In this document: one piece after another, positions 44,345-51,991 of the stretch
Position numbering within the stretch: position 1 is the stretch's first letter
Layout: the number at the start of each line of letters is the position of its first letter
Assembly (NCBI RefSeq): GCF_014904735.1
Contig: NZ_JACZCR010000040.1
Coordinates: forward strand, 62,001-126,000
Length of the DNA stretch: 64,000 bases
Source of the DNA: Microbulbifer hainanensis
Lineage (GTDB): Bacteria; Pseudomonadota; Gammaproteobacteria; Pseudomonadales; Cellvibrionaceae
Direction: 5' to 3'
Position numbers and translations under genes: made by a program
Notes under the pieces: model-generated
Told to the model about the DNA's origin: nothing
The model's input: the letters and a program-made list of their open reading frames with translations, nothing else
Databases searched by the model: none

Positions 44345-44905
44345 ATGAAAAGAGAATTAGTGATCGCGGCGATGTTGTCAGCGATATCCGTGCATGCCCC
44401 TGCTGACGTGGTCCAGCAGTCACCTACCGGGTTTACCGTACACATCGAGCAGACGCTGCCCTACAGCAATGAGCAGGTCTACGCGGGCCTGGGAGACCTG
44501 CCAGGGTGGTGGAGTTCCGCGCACAGTTTTTCGGGTTCCGCGGCGAATCTGTCGATTGATTTGCGCGCCGACGGTTGCTTCTGTGAAAGCTGGCAGGGCG
44601 GATCCGTGGAGCATCTGCGTGTGATCGCCGCATTGCCCGGCAGGGAGGTACGCTTGCGCGGAGGTCTTGGTCCCCTGCAGAAGATGCCGGTGGATGGGTT
44701 GATGCAGTGGCGGATTGTGCCGCAGGGAGAAAAGTCGGTTTTAACCTGGGAATACCGCGTCTGGGGTGGAGAGGCGAACCAGCTGCAGCGGATTGCGGCA
44801 CCTGTCGACAGTGTACTGTCGGAGCAGTTTCTGTCGCTGACCCGGTATCTGCAGGCGGGAGCCGGGCGCAAAGAAAGCGCTGGCGAGATCGAGGGAGACT
44901 CCTGA
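44345..44905 (+). CDS. SRPBCC (START-like) family secreted protein
   Basis: A 186-residue protein with a signal peptide (about residues 1-16) and a START/Bet v1-like fold: TVHIEQTLPYSNEQVYAGLGDLPGWWSSAHSFSGSAANLSIDLRADGCFCESW, then VRLRGGLGPLQKMPVDGLMQWRIVPQGEKSVLTWEYRVWG. These folds bind hydrophobic ligands in a deep cavity. ATG 44345 has GGAG nine bases upstream. A GACGGGC-TCGC-GCCCGTC hairpin (44904-44921) overlaps the stop codon. Confidence 0.8.
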   Translation: MKRELVIAAMLSAISVHAPADVVQQSPTGFTVHIEQTLPYSNEQVYAGLGDLPGWWSSAHSFSGSAANLSIDLRADGCFCESWQGGSVEHLRVIAALPGREVRLRGGLGPLQKMPVDGLMQWRIVPQGEKSVLTWEYRVWGGEANQLQRIAAPVDSVLSEQFLSLTRYLQAGAGRKESAGEIEGDS

Positions 44906-44921
44906 CGGGCTCGCGCCCGTC
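44904..44921 (+). terminator. Hairpin at the SRPBCC gene stop
   Basis: GACGGGC-TCGC-GCCCGTC, a perfect 7-bp stem without a T tract, between convergent genes. Confidence 0.45.
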
Positions 44922-44933
44922 GGGAACACTGTT

Positions 44934-45434
44934 TTACTGGAACTGCTTCTTCATCAGCATGCGCGTGTGGTACTGATCCACGAGTTTGGCCAGGGTGTCA
45001 TAGCGCTGTTTGATAAAGGGTGTCGGGTTGTTGTTGCCCGCGTCATCGGGATATTCGACGCCTTCGCGCACGTGCTGCAGTTCCCGTGACAGTTCGGTGA
45101 TGGCAGAGAATATTTTTTTGGTCAGTTTGGGACTGTAGAAGATTCTGTCCTTAGACGTATCCGCCAGGTAGTCGTCACATTCACTGAGCCAATCGGAACG
45201 CTGATTGAGAAAATCAACGGTGTTGCGAATGCCGCCTTTGAATTCGGGATTGAAGTTTTCATTTACGTACTTGCCGAGACTGCGCATGCCGGAGTCTACG
45301 AACTGTTCGGCGACACTTTCACAGTATTTCGGCGAAAGGTACGATGGGTGCGTTTTCGCGGTGCTGGCGCCGCTGATCAACAGCAGGCAGACAAAGCACA
45401 ACGCTCGCTGGTAGGGTCTGGTCAGGAATTCCAT
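44934..45434 (-). CDS. Hypothetical secreted protein, 166 residues
   Basis: A signal peptide of about 25 residues (CFVCLLLISGASTAK) is followed by a helical, charged mature domain with two Cys (KYCESVAEQ, LSECDDYL) that could form a disulfide. It is conserved-looking but no family is recognised. A perfect CRP-type operator lies 44-59 bases before its start at 45478-45493. Confidence 0.55.
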   Translation of the reverse strand: MEFLTRPYQRALCFVCLLLISGASTAKTHPSYLSPKYCESVAEQFVDSGMRSLGKYVNENFNPEFKGGIRNTVDFLNQRSDWLSECDDYLADTSKDRIFYSPKLTKKIFSAITELSRELQHVREGVEYPDDAGNNNPTPFIKQRYDTLAKLVDQYHTRMLMKKQFQ

Positions 45435-45477
45435 TTTGGTTGCCTATATTTGTTGTTGTCGCTAACAGGCTATTTTT

Positions 45478-45493
45478 TGTGATAAACATCACA
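45478..45493. promoter_or_regulatory. CRP/Vfr-type binding site
   Basis: TGTGATAAACATCACA matches TGTGA-N6-TCACA with both half-sites perfect. It lies between the divergent secreted-protein gene (45434) and gor (45678), closer to the former. Confidence 0.6.
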
Positions 45494-45677
45494 TGAATAA
45501 CGAATGGTTAGGTCGATGTCAATACGATCTCCACGAAAATAGTCATTATTGTACCAATTGTCTTTTTTCAACGCGCGTTTCATTTCAAGTTGATTGAAAC
45601 GTCGACAGTTTGCCGGTTTTTTTTACAGCTTTGCGCTGAAGAGCGCGGAGCGGTTTTGAGATAGCAGGAGTTTTATT

Positions 45678-47033
45678 TTGGCCGATTTTGACTTTGATCT
45701 ATTTGTCATCGGAGCCGGTTCCGGGGGCGTACGTGCTGCCCGAATGGCCGCCGCCGGAGGTATGCGTGTAGCGGTCGCCGAAGATCGCTATATGGGCGGC
45801 ACCTGCGTCAATGTGGGTTGTGTGCCGAAAAAACTGTTTGTTTATGCGAGCAGCTATAGAGAGGCGTTTGAAGATTCCGCGGCCTATGGCTGGCAGCGCG
45901 CCGAATCGGAATTCAACTGGGAGACGCTGCGTGAAAGCAATGCGAATGAAGTTGCGCGCTTGAACGGAATTTATCGAAACCTGCTGGCGAATTCCGGTGT
46001 CACCGTCATTGATGGTCGTGCGCGGATCGAGGATCCGCACCAGGTAGTGGTCGGTGAGCAGCACTATTCGGCCGAGCGCATTCTGGTGGCAACCGGCAGT
46101 TGGCCATTTGTGCCGGATATTCCCGGGCGTGAATACGCGCTTACGTCCAATGAAATATTTTCGATGGCGGATTTTCCCGAGCGCATCCTGGTGGTCGGCG
46201 GTGGTTACATTGCCGTGGAGTTTGCCGGAATTTTTGCCGGTCTGGGCGCAAAGACTGCGCTCTCATACCGCAAGGATCTTTTCTTGCGCGGGTTTGATCG
46301 CGATGTGCGTACCTTTGTTCGCGACGAATTGAGCAAAAAAGGCATAGAGCTACATTTCAATCACCGCGTGGAAGCAATCGAAAAGCAGGCCGATGGATCG
46401 CTGCTGGTGCGTCTGGATGATGGGGAAACCATGGCTGTAGACACCGTCCTCTATGCGACTGGTCGAGTGGCCAATACCGTCGGCCTGGGGCTGGAAAAGC
46501 TCGGCGTGGTCATGCACCGGGACGGTACCATCTCGGTTGATGATAATTTCCGTACCAACGTACATTCGATTTATGCTCTGGGCGATGTTACCGGGGAACC
46601 GCAACTGACCCCTGTGGCGCTGGCCGAAGCGATGGCGCTGGTGAAGCATTTCCAGACCGGCAAAGTGACGGAAATCGATTACAACAATATTCCAACGGCC
46701 GTGTTCTGCCAGCCCAATATCGGTACGGTGGGGCTCTCCGAGGAGGAGGCGCGAAACTCTGGTATGGCAGTGACAATCTACAAATCTGAATTTCGCCCCA
46801 TGCGTCATACCGTCAGTGGTCGGGATGAACGCACCCTGATGAAACTGGTGGTGGATTCCAGTAATGACCGGGTTATCGGTGCGCACATGGTGGGGCCAGA
46901 TGCCGGTGAGATTATTCAGGGGATTGCGGTGGCGATGAAGGCAGGCGCAACCAAGGCCATTTTCGACCAGACCATCGGTATTCACCCGACGGCGGCGGAG
47001 GAATTCGTCACCATGCGTACGCCGGCGACCTGA
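45678..47033 (+). CDS. gor: Glutathione-disulfide reductase
   Basis: A 451-residue NADPH:disulfide oxidoreductase. FAD motif [17 protein letters not shown], redox-active [19 protein letters not shown] (CxxxxC), NADPH Rossmann [19 protein letters not shown], Arg pair in [12 protein letters not shown] typical of NADPH enzymes, and the C-terminal [11 protein letters not shown] with the catalytic His. Start is TTG 45678 with AGGAG seven bases upstream; no ATG alternative fits. Maintains reduced glutathione in the cytoplasm. Confidence 0.95.
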   Translation: MADFDFDLFVIGAGSGGVRAARMAAAGGMRVAVAEDRYMGGTCVNVGCVPKKLFVYASSYREAFEDSAAYGWQRAESEFNWETLRESNANEVARLNGIYRNLLANSGVTVIDGRARIEDPHQVVVGEQHYSAERILVATGSWPFVPDIPGREYALTSNEIFSMADFPERILVVGGGYIAVEFAGIFAGLGAKTALSYRKDLFLRGFDRDVRTFVRDELSKKGIELHFNHRVEAIEKQADGSLLVRLDDGETMAVDTVLYATGRVANTVGLGLEKLGVVMHRDGTISVDDNFRTNVHSIYALGDVTGEPQLTPVALAEAMALVKHFQTGKVTEIDYNNIPTAVFCQPNIGTVGLSEEEARNSGMAVTIYKSEFRPMRHTVSGRDERTLMKLVVDSSNDRVIGAHMVGPDAGEIIQGIAVAMKAGATKAIFDQTIGIHPTAAEEFVTMRTPAT

Positions 47034-47050
47034 TTTGATTGTTGGCATAT

Positions 47051-47087
47051 AAAAAGGGCGGTGCTTGCGCATCGCCCTTTTTATTTA
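47051..47087. terminator. Terminator after gor
   Basis: AAAAAGGGCGGTGC-TTGC-GCATCGCCCTTTTTATTT: a good stem with T runs on both strands, serving gor and possibly the convergent HPF-like gene at 47103. Confidence 0.9.
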
Positions 47088-47102
47088 TGGGTTCACCTCT
47101 GG

Positions 47103-47453
47103 TTACTCTTCCTCCGCGGTCTCCAGTGCCTGATGGCGCTTTGTCTTGCGGCGTTCGCTGCGCTCTTTCAGGCAGCGCTCTGCGGATTGGAACGCGCCGT
47201 TTACGGCACGGTGAATGGATTCACTCTCACTACTGATGGTCACGGGATTGCCACTGAGTGCGAGTTCGACCGAAGCCTTGAATTGCTTGCCTTTGGTTTT
47301 GTGCTGATGGGGGGCTTCGAGAACTACGCGACTTCGGATGATGTCGCCAGAATAACGTTCCAGTTTATGCAACTTCTTCGATACCGTATTGGCCAGGGCG
47401 GCAGATTTGTCGATATCGCGGAACACAATGTTATCGTCAGGCGCAGATTTCAT
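47103..47453 (-). CDS. HPF/RaiA-family ribosome-associated protein
   Basis: A 116-residue homologue of the ribosome hibernation and stalling factors. The domain reads FRDIDKSAALANTVSKKLHKLERYSGDIIRSRVVLEAP, then FKASVELALSGNPVTI, ending in a basic helix (RCLKERSERRKTKRHQ) as in RaiA-type proteins. The frame is open upstream to 47576; ATG 47453 is preceded by GGAGG. It may bind the ribosome decoding centre in stress or stationary phase. Sequence is diverged from canonical HPF. Confidence 0.75.
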   Translation of the reverse strand: MKSAPDDNIVFRDIDKSAALANTVSKKLHKLERYSGDIIRSRVVLEAPHQHKTKGKQFKASVELALSGNPVTISSESESIHRAVNGAFQSAERCLKERSERRKTKRHQALETAEEE

Positions 47454-47926
47454 GGGCAAATACCTCCGGTTAAAAGAAACCTTGCAGGCCGCAGTTTGCG
47501 GTTTGCTGAAAAGAAGGTAGGGCGCCCTTTGGGGAGAGGCCGAGGCAGGCAGTGGATCGGAGCACCTGGGTCGCAACTTGAATTTGCTGACTGAACAGCG
47601 CGAGGTGTTTTACGCCCGGGTCCGATATCCGCTGAGTCCAGCGATCTTTCTCCCTGTTACCCATAATGCTTGCGCTAGGAAAAAAATCAAGCGCTGTGAG
47701 CGCAAAAATGTCACAAAAAGTTTTTGCTGCTGCCACCGCTGTGAAACAGGGCACAGGGTCAACCTCGACCGTCCGCCGATGCGGAACGACCGCCCGACGT
47801 ACGGTCATTGCCCGAGACCGCATGCCTGCGTAGAATTGCCCGCATAAGCACACGGATTTGTATGAAAAATGATCTTGGTGTGCTTTTTCTATCGATGTTG
47901 AAATACCGGGTAATAGGTTCTTTGTT
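47454..47926. other. 473-base intergenic region between HPF-like gene and coiled-coil gene
   Basis: Both neighbours point outward. Open frames here (such as 47578-47847 on the plus strand) lack ribosome-binding sites and look like noise. A small hairpin CCGCAGTTTGCGG at about 47491 and an inverted repeat TGTGA...TCACA with an 11-base gap near 47696-47720 (wrong spacing for CRP) are the only notable patterns. Confidence 0.4.
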
Positions 47927-48919
47927 ATGGCGTTAATGCGGTACTGCTCGCTCTTGATGGCGAGTGTTGTAGTTTTTGGGGGAGCGGGAGCGGTCGCGCA
48001 AACGCAGGCGACCCTGTCGGCGGAGAAAAACCGGCTCGCACGAATGGAGCAGTCGCAAGAAAACCGCATGGTGGATGTCGAGGATATCGAGAACGAGCTG
48101 GTTTCCTATGACTACAAGCTGGGGCGTGCCAAAGACGCACTGACAAAGGCTCGCGACCACTACCAGCAGAGCCAGCGCGAGTACGAGCAGGCGAAGCGCG
48201 AGGATAAGCAGAACCACAATTCCGATTCCGAGCGTCAGTTGCGCAAGGCCAAGCATGCGTTCGAGATGGCCGAGCGCGGCGTGGACAGCCGCAAGCGGCG
48301 CATCGAGATCATCGAGTCCAGTCACAAGGATCTGAAGACTCAGTTGGACGAGGCCAAAAACGCGATTGCCCAGGGTGACATGCGCATTGCCGGGCAGAAG
48401 CGCAAGATCGAGCAAATGGTCAATTCGATGCTGGCCAAGGCTGATGCCGCCCAGCACCGCGCCGAGGCCAAAAAGGCCGCACCGGTGCAGAAACCGCAGA
48501 TTCCCGCCCCCTCGGTTGCTGCTGTAAAAGCTGCTCCGAAAGCTGCACCGCAGGAAGCCAAGCCCGAGGTGCAACGCGAGATAGATCCGGATCTGCTTGA
48601 TTATGTCAAACGCGAGCAGGCGCGACTGAAAAAGCTCCTGGCGGACGGCGATGAGGGTAAGCACACTTTCCGCAGCCTGGACCTGGATCCGCCGCGCGGT
48701 GACGAGATCCCGTTCGAATTCCTCGGTCACAACCAGTATCGCTTGGTTGCGCCGGTGGAGGCCGGACGTCAGATCTACAAGATCAATACCTGGAAGTTCC
48801 GTCGCACCATTCCTGCGGATGACGACGGTGTGCGCTATGTCTTCATTTTTGACGGGCGACGCCTGTCGCGCCCGCGCCTGATCATGTACCCGGAATACGT
48901 GCTATCCCGGCTCGACTGA
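47927..48919 (+). CDS. Periplasmic coiled-coil protein with C-terminal beta domain, unknown function
   Basis: A 330-residue exported protein. Signal peptide about residues 1-24 (GGAGAVAQ). Residues 30-190 form a long charged coiled coil (NRLARMEQSQENRMVDVEDIENEL...KRKIEQMVNSMLAKADAAQHRAEAKKAA), then a Pro/Ala-rich linker (about 195-225), then a compact C-terminal domain (EFLGHNQYRLVAPVEAGRQIYKINTWKFRRTIP). A second ATG lies three codons downstream. It could act in envelope organisation, which is inference. No ribosome-binding site stands out. Confidence 0.65.
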   Translation: MALMRYCSLLMASVVVFGGAGAVAQTQATLSAEKNRLARMEQSQENRMVDVEDIENELVSYDYKLGRAKDALTKARDHYQQSQREYEQAKREDKQNHNSDSERQLRKAKHAFEMAERGVDSRKRRIEIIESSHKDLKTQLDEAKNAIAQGDMRIAGQKRKIEQMVNSMLAKADAAQHRAEAKKAAPVQKPQIPAPSVAAVKAAPKAAPQEAKPEVQREIDPDLLDYVKREQARLKKLLADGDEGKHTFRSLDLDPPRGDEIPFEFLGHNQYRLVAPVEAGRQIYKINTWKFRRTIPADDDGVRYVFIFDGRRLSRPRLIMYPEYVLSRLD

Positions 48920-48927
48920 AATCCTCC

Positions 48928-48954
48928 GGCCCGCCCAGAGCGGGCCTTTTCCCC
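48928..48954 (+). terminator. Terminator after the coiled-coil gene
   Basis: GGCCCGC-CCAGA-GCGGGCC followed by TTTTCCCC, nine bases after the stop; lies between the convergent coiled-coil and thpR genes. Confidence 0.85.
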
Positions 48955-48965
48955 TCTCTTGCCAC

Positions 48966-49562
48966 TCACTCCAGTTCATTCGGCCCGGTGAGCGTCCCTT
49001 CCCACAAGGGGTGATACTGGCTGCCGCCCGGTGCCATAAGGCTTTCGTAAAGTACGATATTGGTCAGTTGGGCCGTGAAGTCGAGCGGAACCGGTTCGAA
49101 TCCCGCAAAGCCCCGGCGGCTGCGTCCGAGCGTGAAATGTGGACGATAAGCCGCGCTTTCGGGCTTTAGACCCAGGTCAATCATCAGCTGACGGCAACCC
49201 TCGTGTAACCGATCCAGCCCGGGATTTGTCAGTAGCTCTGCCGCGAGCAGGCGCGAGCGGCGCTGGGGGAATGGGCTGAGCGTGACTATCCGTCCACTGC
49301 AGGCTGGTAACTCGGCGGCGAGTTGACCGAGTCCGCGCTCCAGGGGTGCCAGCATGGGCTCCGCCGTTTCGCCGAGAAAGGCCAGTGTCAGGTGGCGGTT
49401 GGCATGGCTGGTCCAGCGAGTCTGGTCGCGTTTTCCCGACGAGGACAGTGCCTTGCACTGTGCGACCAGGCCGTCCAGAAACCGCTGGGTGGGGGCGTCC
49501 GGTTGCACACCAATAAACAGTCGTGCCGTGTCGATGCGCGTATCAATTTCCCTGTTTGGCAT
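48966..49562 (-). CDS. thpR: RNA 2',3'-cyclic phosphodiesterase ThpR
   Basis: A 198-residue 2H phosphoesterase. Both catalytic motifs are present: HLTLAFLGE (about 53-61) and HFTLGRSRRG (about 137-146), the HxT/S pairs. N-terminus RLFIGVQPD is characteristic of the LigT/ThpR family. The start (49562) lies only 20 bases from the sigma-32-like promoter of the divergent ibpA gene. Confidence 0.92.
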   Translation of the reverse strand: MPNREIDTRIDTARLFIGVQPDAPTQRFLDGLVAQCKALSSSGKRDQTRWTSHANRHLTLAFLGETAEPMLAPLERGLGQLAAELPACSGRIVTLSPFPQRRSRLLAAELLTNPGLDRLHEGCRQLMIDLGLKPESAAYRPHFTLGRSRRGFAGFEPVPLDFTAQLTNIVLYESLMAPGGSQYHPLWEGTLTGPNELE

Positions 49563-49581
49563 AAAACTTTCTTTCTTGTCC

Positions 49582-49608
49582 CTTGAAAGCGTTTGGGCTG
49601 CCCCTATT
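49582..49608 (+). promoter_or_regulatory. Sigma-32-like heat-shock promoter for ibpA
   Basis: CTTGAAA at 49582-49588, a 12-base spacer and CCCCTATT at 49601-49608 match the heat-shock consensus CTTGAAA-N13-15-CCCCATnT closely (spacer one short). The deduced start near 49615 leaves an approximately 93-base leader containing the thermometer. Confidence 0.7.
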
Positions 49609-49614
49609 TATTGA

Positions 49615-49710
49615 GTACGGAGGGCAGGCTCAAGAGAGCTGTCTCCGCAACGGCTCGGTCTTCGGACGGGCGAACTTCAAATATTGCTCTGAATTGAGGA
49701 TATGACAATG
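49615..49710 (+). ncRNA. ROSE-like RNA thermometer in the ibpA leader
   Basis: Immediately upstream of the start, ATATTGCTC (49681-49689) faces GAGGATAT (49696-49703) across a 6-base loop TGAATT. The Shine-Dalgarno GAGGA and the first AUG are paired, with G49686 bulged or forming the G-G pair typical of ROSE elements (UUGCU opposite AGGA). Upstream CGGAGGGCAGG...CTCAAGAGAGCTGTCTCCG and GCTCGGTCTTCGGACGGGC form the extra stems common in ROSE leaders. Heating would melt the hairpin and free translation. Confidence 0.65.
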
Positions 49711-50187
49711 CGTAATCTAGACCTTTCTCCCCTGTACCGTTCTGCAATCGGCTTTGATCGCATGGCGAGCCTGCTCGATGCGATGACGACCAGCGAGCAG
49801 AAGCAACCCGCATACCCGCCCTATGATATTGAATTGACGGGCGAAGACAGTTACCGGATTTCGATGGCAGTGGCCGGATTTTCGCCGTCGGAATTGGATA
49901 TTCAGGTCGAGCAAAACCACCTGACTGTATGCGGTAAAAAGCCGGAAGACAAAGATCCGCGCAACTTTCTGCACCGCGGCATAGCGGCACGTAATTTTGA
50001 GCGCCGCTTCCAGCTCGCAGATCACGTTAAGGTGACCGATGCCAAGCTCGCCAACGGCCTGCTGCACATCGAGCTGGTGCGTGAAATTCCCGAGGCAATG
50101 AAGCCGCGCAAAATTGAAATCAGTGAGGGCGGCAACCTGCTGAATCACTCTGACAAAGCACAGGACGCCGCGAGCGAAGCGGCCTGA
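49708..50187 (+). CDS. ibpA: Small heat-shock protein of the Hsp20/IbpA family
   Basis: A 159-residue alpha-crystallin chaperone. The N-terminus MRNLDLSPLYRSAIGFDRM is IbpA-like; the alpha-crystallin domain spans about 35-125 (PPYDIELTGEDSYRISMAVAGFSPSELDIQVEQ...LANGLLHIELVREIPEAMKPRKI), with a C-terminal tail. GAGGA at 49696-49700 fits ATG 49708 with 7-base spacing better than ATG 49702. It binds unfolding proteins during heat stress; regulation is through a sigma-32-like promoter and ROSE-like leader. Confidence 0.92.
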   Translation: MRNLDLSPLYRSAIGFDRMASLLDAMTTSEQKQPAYPPYDIELTGEDSYRISMAVAGFSPSELDIQVEQNHLTVCGKKPEDKDPRNFLHRGIAARNFERRFQLADHVKVTDAKLANGLLHIELVREIPEAMKPRKIEISEGGNLLNHSDKAQDAASEAA

Positions 50188-50188
50188 T

Positions 50189-50827
50189 TTGTCCCTCTCC
50201 TGTCCGCTGTGTCGCCACGAGGCGACACAGCTCTATCACCGCGATCAATTTCGCAGCTACCACCAGTGCGCACACTGCGCACTGGTTTTCGTGCCTGAAG
50301 AATTTCACCTGAGTACTGCGCAGGAGCTGGAGTACTACGAGCAGCACGAAAACTCCCTGGAAGACGAGGGTTACCGCCGCTTTCTCAGTCGCTGCGCAAC
50401 GCCGCTGCTGGAGCAGTTACAGCCGCACAGCGAAGGGCTGGATTTCGGCTGTGGCCCGGCTCCGTTGCTGGCGACAATGCTCGCTGAGGCGGGGCACCGG
50501 GTCGAACTCTTCGATGTCTATTACGCGCCCAATAGGGGGGCAATGAAAAGGGACTACGATTTTGTCGTTGCGACAGAGGTGATCGAGCATCTGTCTGCGC
50601 CGGGAAAAGAGTTGGACAACCTTTGGGCGCGTCTGCGGCCTGGCGGTTTGCTCGCGTTGATGACCAAGTTAGTCATTTCGCCGGAGCGCTTCGCCAGTTG
50701 GCACTATATTCGCGACCCCACCCATATCTGTTTTTTCAGCGTGCCCACTTTTCATTGGCTCGCCGACCGGTTTGGCGCAGAGCTGCACTTTGCCGATAGC
50801 GATGTCATCCTGTTGCGCAAGCGCTGA
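50189..50827 (+). CDS. Class I SAM-dependent methyltransferase with N-terminal zinc ribbon
   Basis: A 212-residue protein. Residues 1-30 hold CPLC and CAHC pairs (a zinc-ribbon-like start), followed by a Rossmann methyltransferase: LDFGCGPAPLLATMLAEAGHRVELFDVYYAP (SAM motif I), YDFVVATEVIEHLSAPGKEL and LRPGGLLALMTKL. Start is TTG one base after the ibpA stop with no own ribosome-binding site, implying translational coupling to ibpA. Substrate unknown. The pairing with ibpA is unusual. Confidence 0.78.
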   Translation: MSLSCPLCRHEATQLYHRDQFRSYHQCAHCALVFVPEEFHLSTAQELEYYEQHENSLEDEGYRRFLSRCATPLLEQLQPHSEGLDFGCGPAPLLATMLAEAGHRVELFDVYYAPNRGAMKRDYDFVVATEVIEHLSAPGKELDNLWARLRPGGLLALMTKLVISPERFASWHYIRDPTHICFFSVPTFHWLADRFGAELHFADSDVILLRKR

Positions 50828-50863
50828 GCCCTGTTGCCAGCGACACGGATTGACGTCCACTAA

Positions 50864-51850
50864 TCAGGTGTTTACGCGAAACAGTTTGGCGCGGACGGTA
50901 GTGCGGTATTCGCTGGGTGTCGTCGACAGGAATTTCTTGAACAGGGCGGTAAAGTGCCCCATGTCCTGGTAACCCACCTTCTCCGCAATCTCGTTTACGG
51001 ACAAATTGGTCGATTGCAGTAATTCCCGGGCCATATCCACGCGCACATTCTGCAGGTATTGGAGCGGCGTCTGCCCAGTGGCGAGCTTGAAGCGCCGGTT
51101 GAACGAGCGCACGCTCATGTCGAAATGGCTGGCGACGTCGCTCAGGCGCACATCTTCACTGCAGTGTTCCTTCAGCCACGTCTGCGCCTGGACTATCTCC
51201 TCGTCAGGATGCAGGTGGACGGCACCCTCGGAGTAGGCGATCTCTTCAAACGGCCGGCGAATCTCGTGGGAGAAATTGCGCTCCACGTGGCTGGCAACCG
51301 CTGCGCTGTAGAGCTGGCGGATCAGGTAAACGGTCACGTCCGCGAGGGCATTGACACTGGCCGCGCAGAAGAGCTTGTCTGCCTGCGTGATGAAATACTG
51401 GCGTTTCAACTTTACTTGGGGATAGTCGGCGGCAAAGCGCTCGAAGTAGTGCCAGTGCGTCGTGGCGGGTTTGCCATCGAGCAGGCCGGCGGCAGCGAGA
51501 AAGCAGACGCCGGTTCCCACTGCGCTGATGGCGGCACCGCCCTCGGCCTGCTGGCGCAACCACTGCAGGAGCGCGCCGCTGCGCCGCAGGGCCGGGCGCG
51601 GGTTGCGCCACAGGGCGGGAATGTAAATGATGTCGCTGGCGGGCGCGTCAGCCAGGCTGACGTCCGGGGTAAAGGAAAACCCGGAGCGGGTGGCGACGGG
51701 TTTGCCATCCAGGCTGGCAGTAATCAGCTGCGTGGGCGGTATATTGCCTTCGACCCGGGCCCGGCTCTCGGCGCCGCGGAGCATTTCGAGAGGCAGCACG
51801 GTGCCGGTTGCCAGCATTTGATCGATCAGGAGAAAGGTGACGGTTCGCAT
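50864..51850 (-). CDS. GlxA family transcriptional regulator (DJ-1/PfpI plus AraC HTH)
   Basis: A 328-residue regulator. Residues 1-190 form a DJ-1/PfpI-like domain (TFLLIDQMLATGTVLPLEMLRGAESRAR, SAVGTGVCFLAAAGLLDGKPATTHW) where Cys in GTGVCFLAAAGLL sits at the nucleophile position. The C-terminal AraC HTH (about 225-320: CSEDVRLSDVASHFDMSVRSFNRRFKLATGQTPLQYL, SVNEIAEKVGYQDMGHFTALFKKF) binds DNA. It is divergent from fabY by about 140 bases, so it may control it. Confidence 0.88.
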   Translation of the reverse strand: MRTVTFLLIDQMLATGTVLPLEMLRGAESRARVEGNIPPTQLITASLDGKPVATRSGFSFTPDVSLADAPASDIIYIPALWRNPRPALRRSGALLQWLRQQAEGGAAISAVGTGVCFLAAAGLLDGKPATTHWHYFERFAADYPQVKLKRQYFITQADKLFCAASVNALADVTVYLIRQLYSAAVASHVERNFSHEIRRPFEEIAYSEGAVHLHPDEEIVQAQTWLKEHCSEDVRLSDVASHFDMSVRSFNRRFKLATGQTPLQYLQNVRVDMARELLQSTNLSVNEIAEKVGYQDMGHFTALFKKFLSTTPSEYRTTVRAKLFRVNT

Positions 51851-51991
51851 TACATCTCGTGCGTAGTGACGCCAATGGCCAAAAACTCAATTTTGCTGGC
51901 CAGTATGCCCATAACTCGGCCGAATCGCCAGCCCCTACACTGAGCTCCATACTAAATTTGCCAATTATTACTAGGTTTGCTGGAGGTCAGG

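Noticed and set aside
47696-47720. TGTGA...TCACA inverted repeat near the HPF-like gene
   Set aside because: The gap is 11 bases, not the 6 of CRP sites, so it was not called an operator.
47578-47847. 89-codon plus-strand open frame between the HPF-like and coiled-coil genes
   Set aside because: No ribosome-binding site, Cys/Arg-rich unlikely composition and no neighbouring support.
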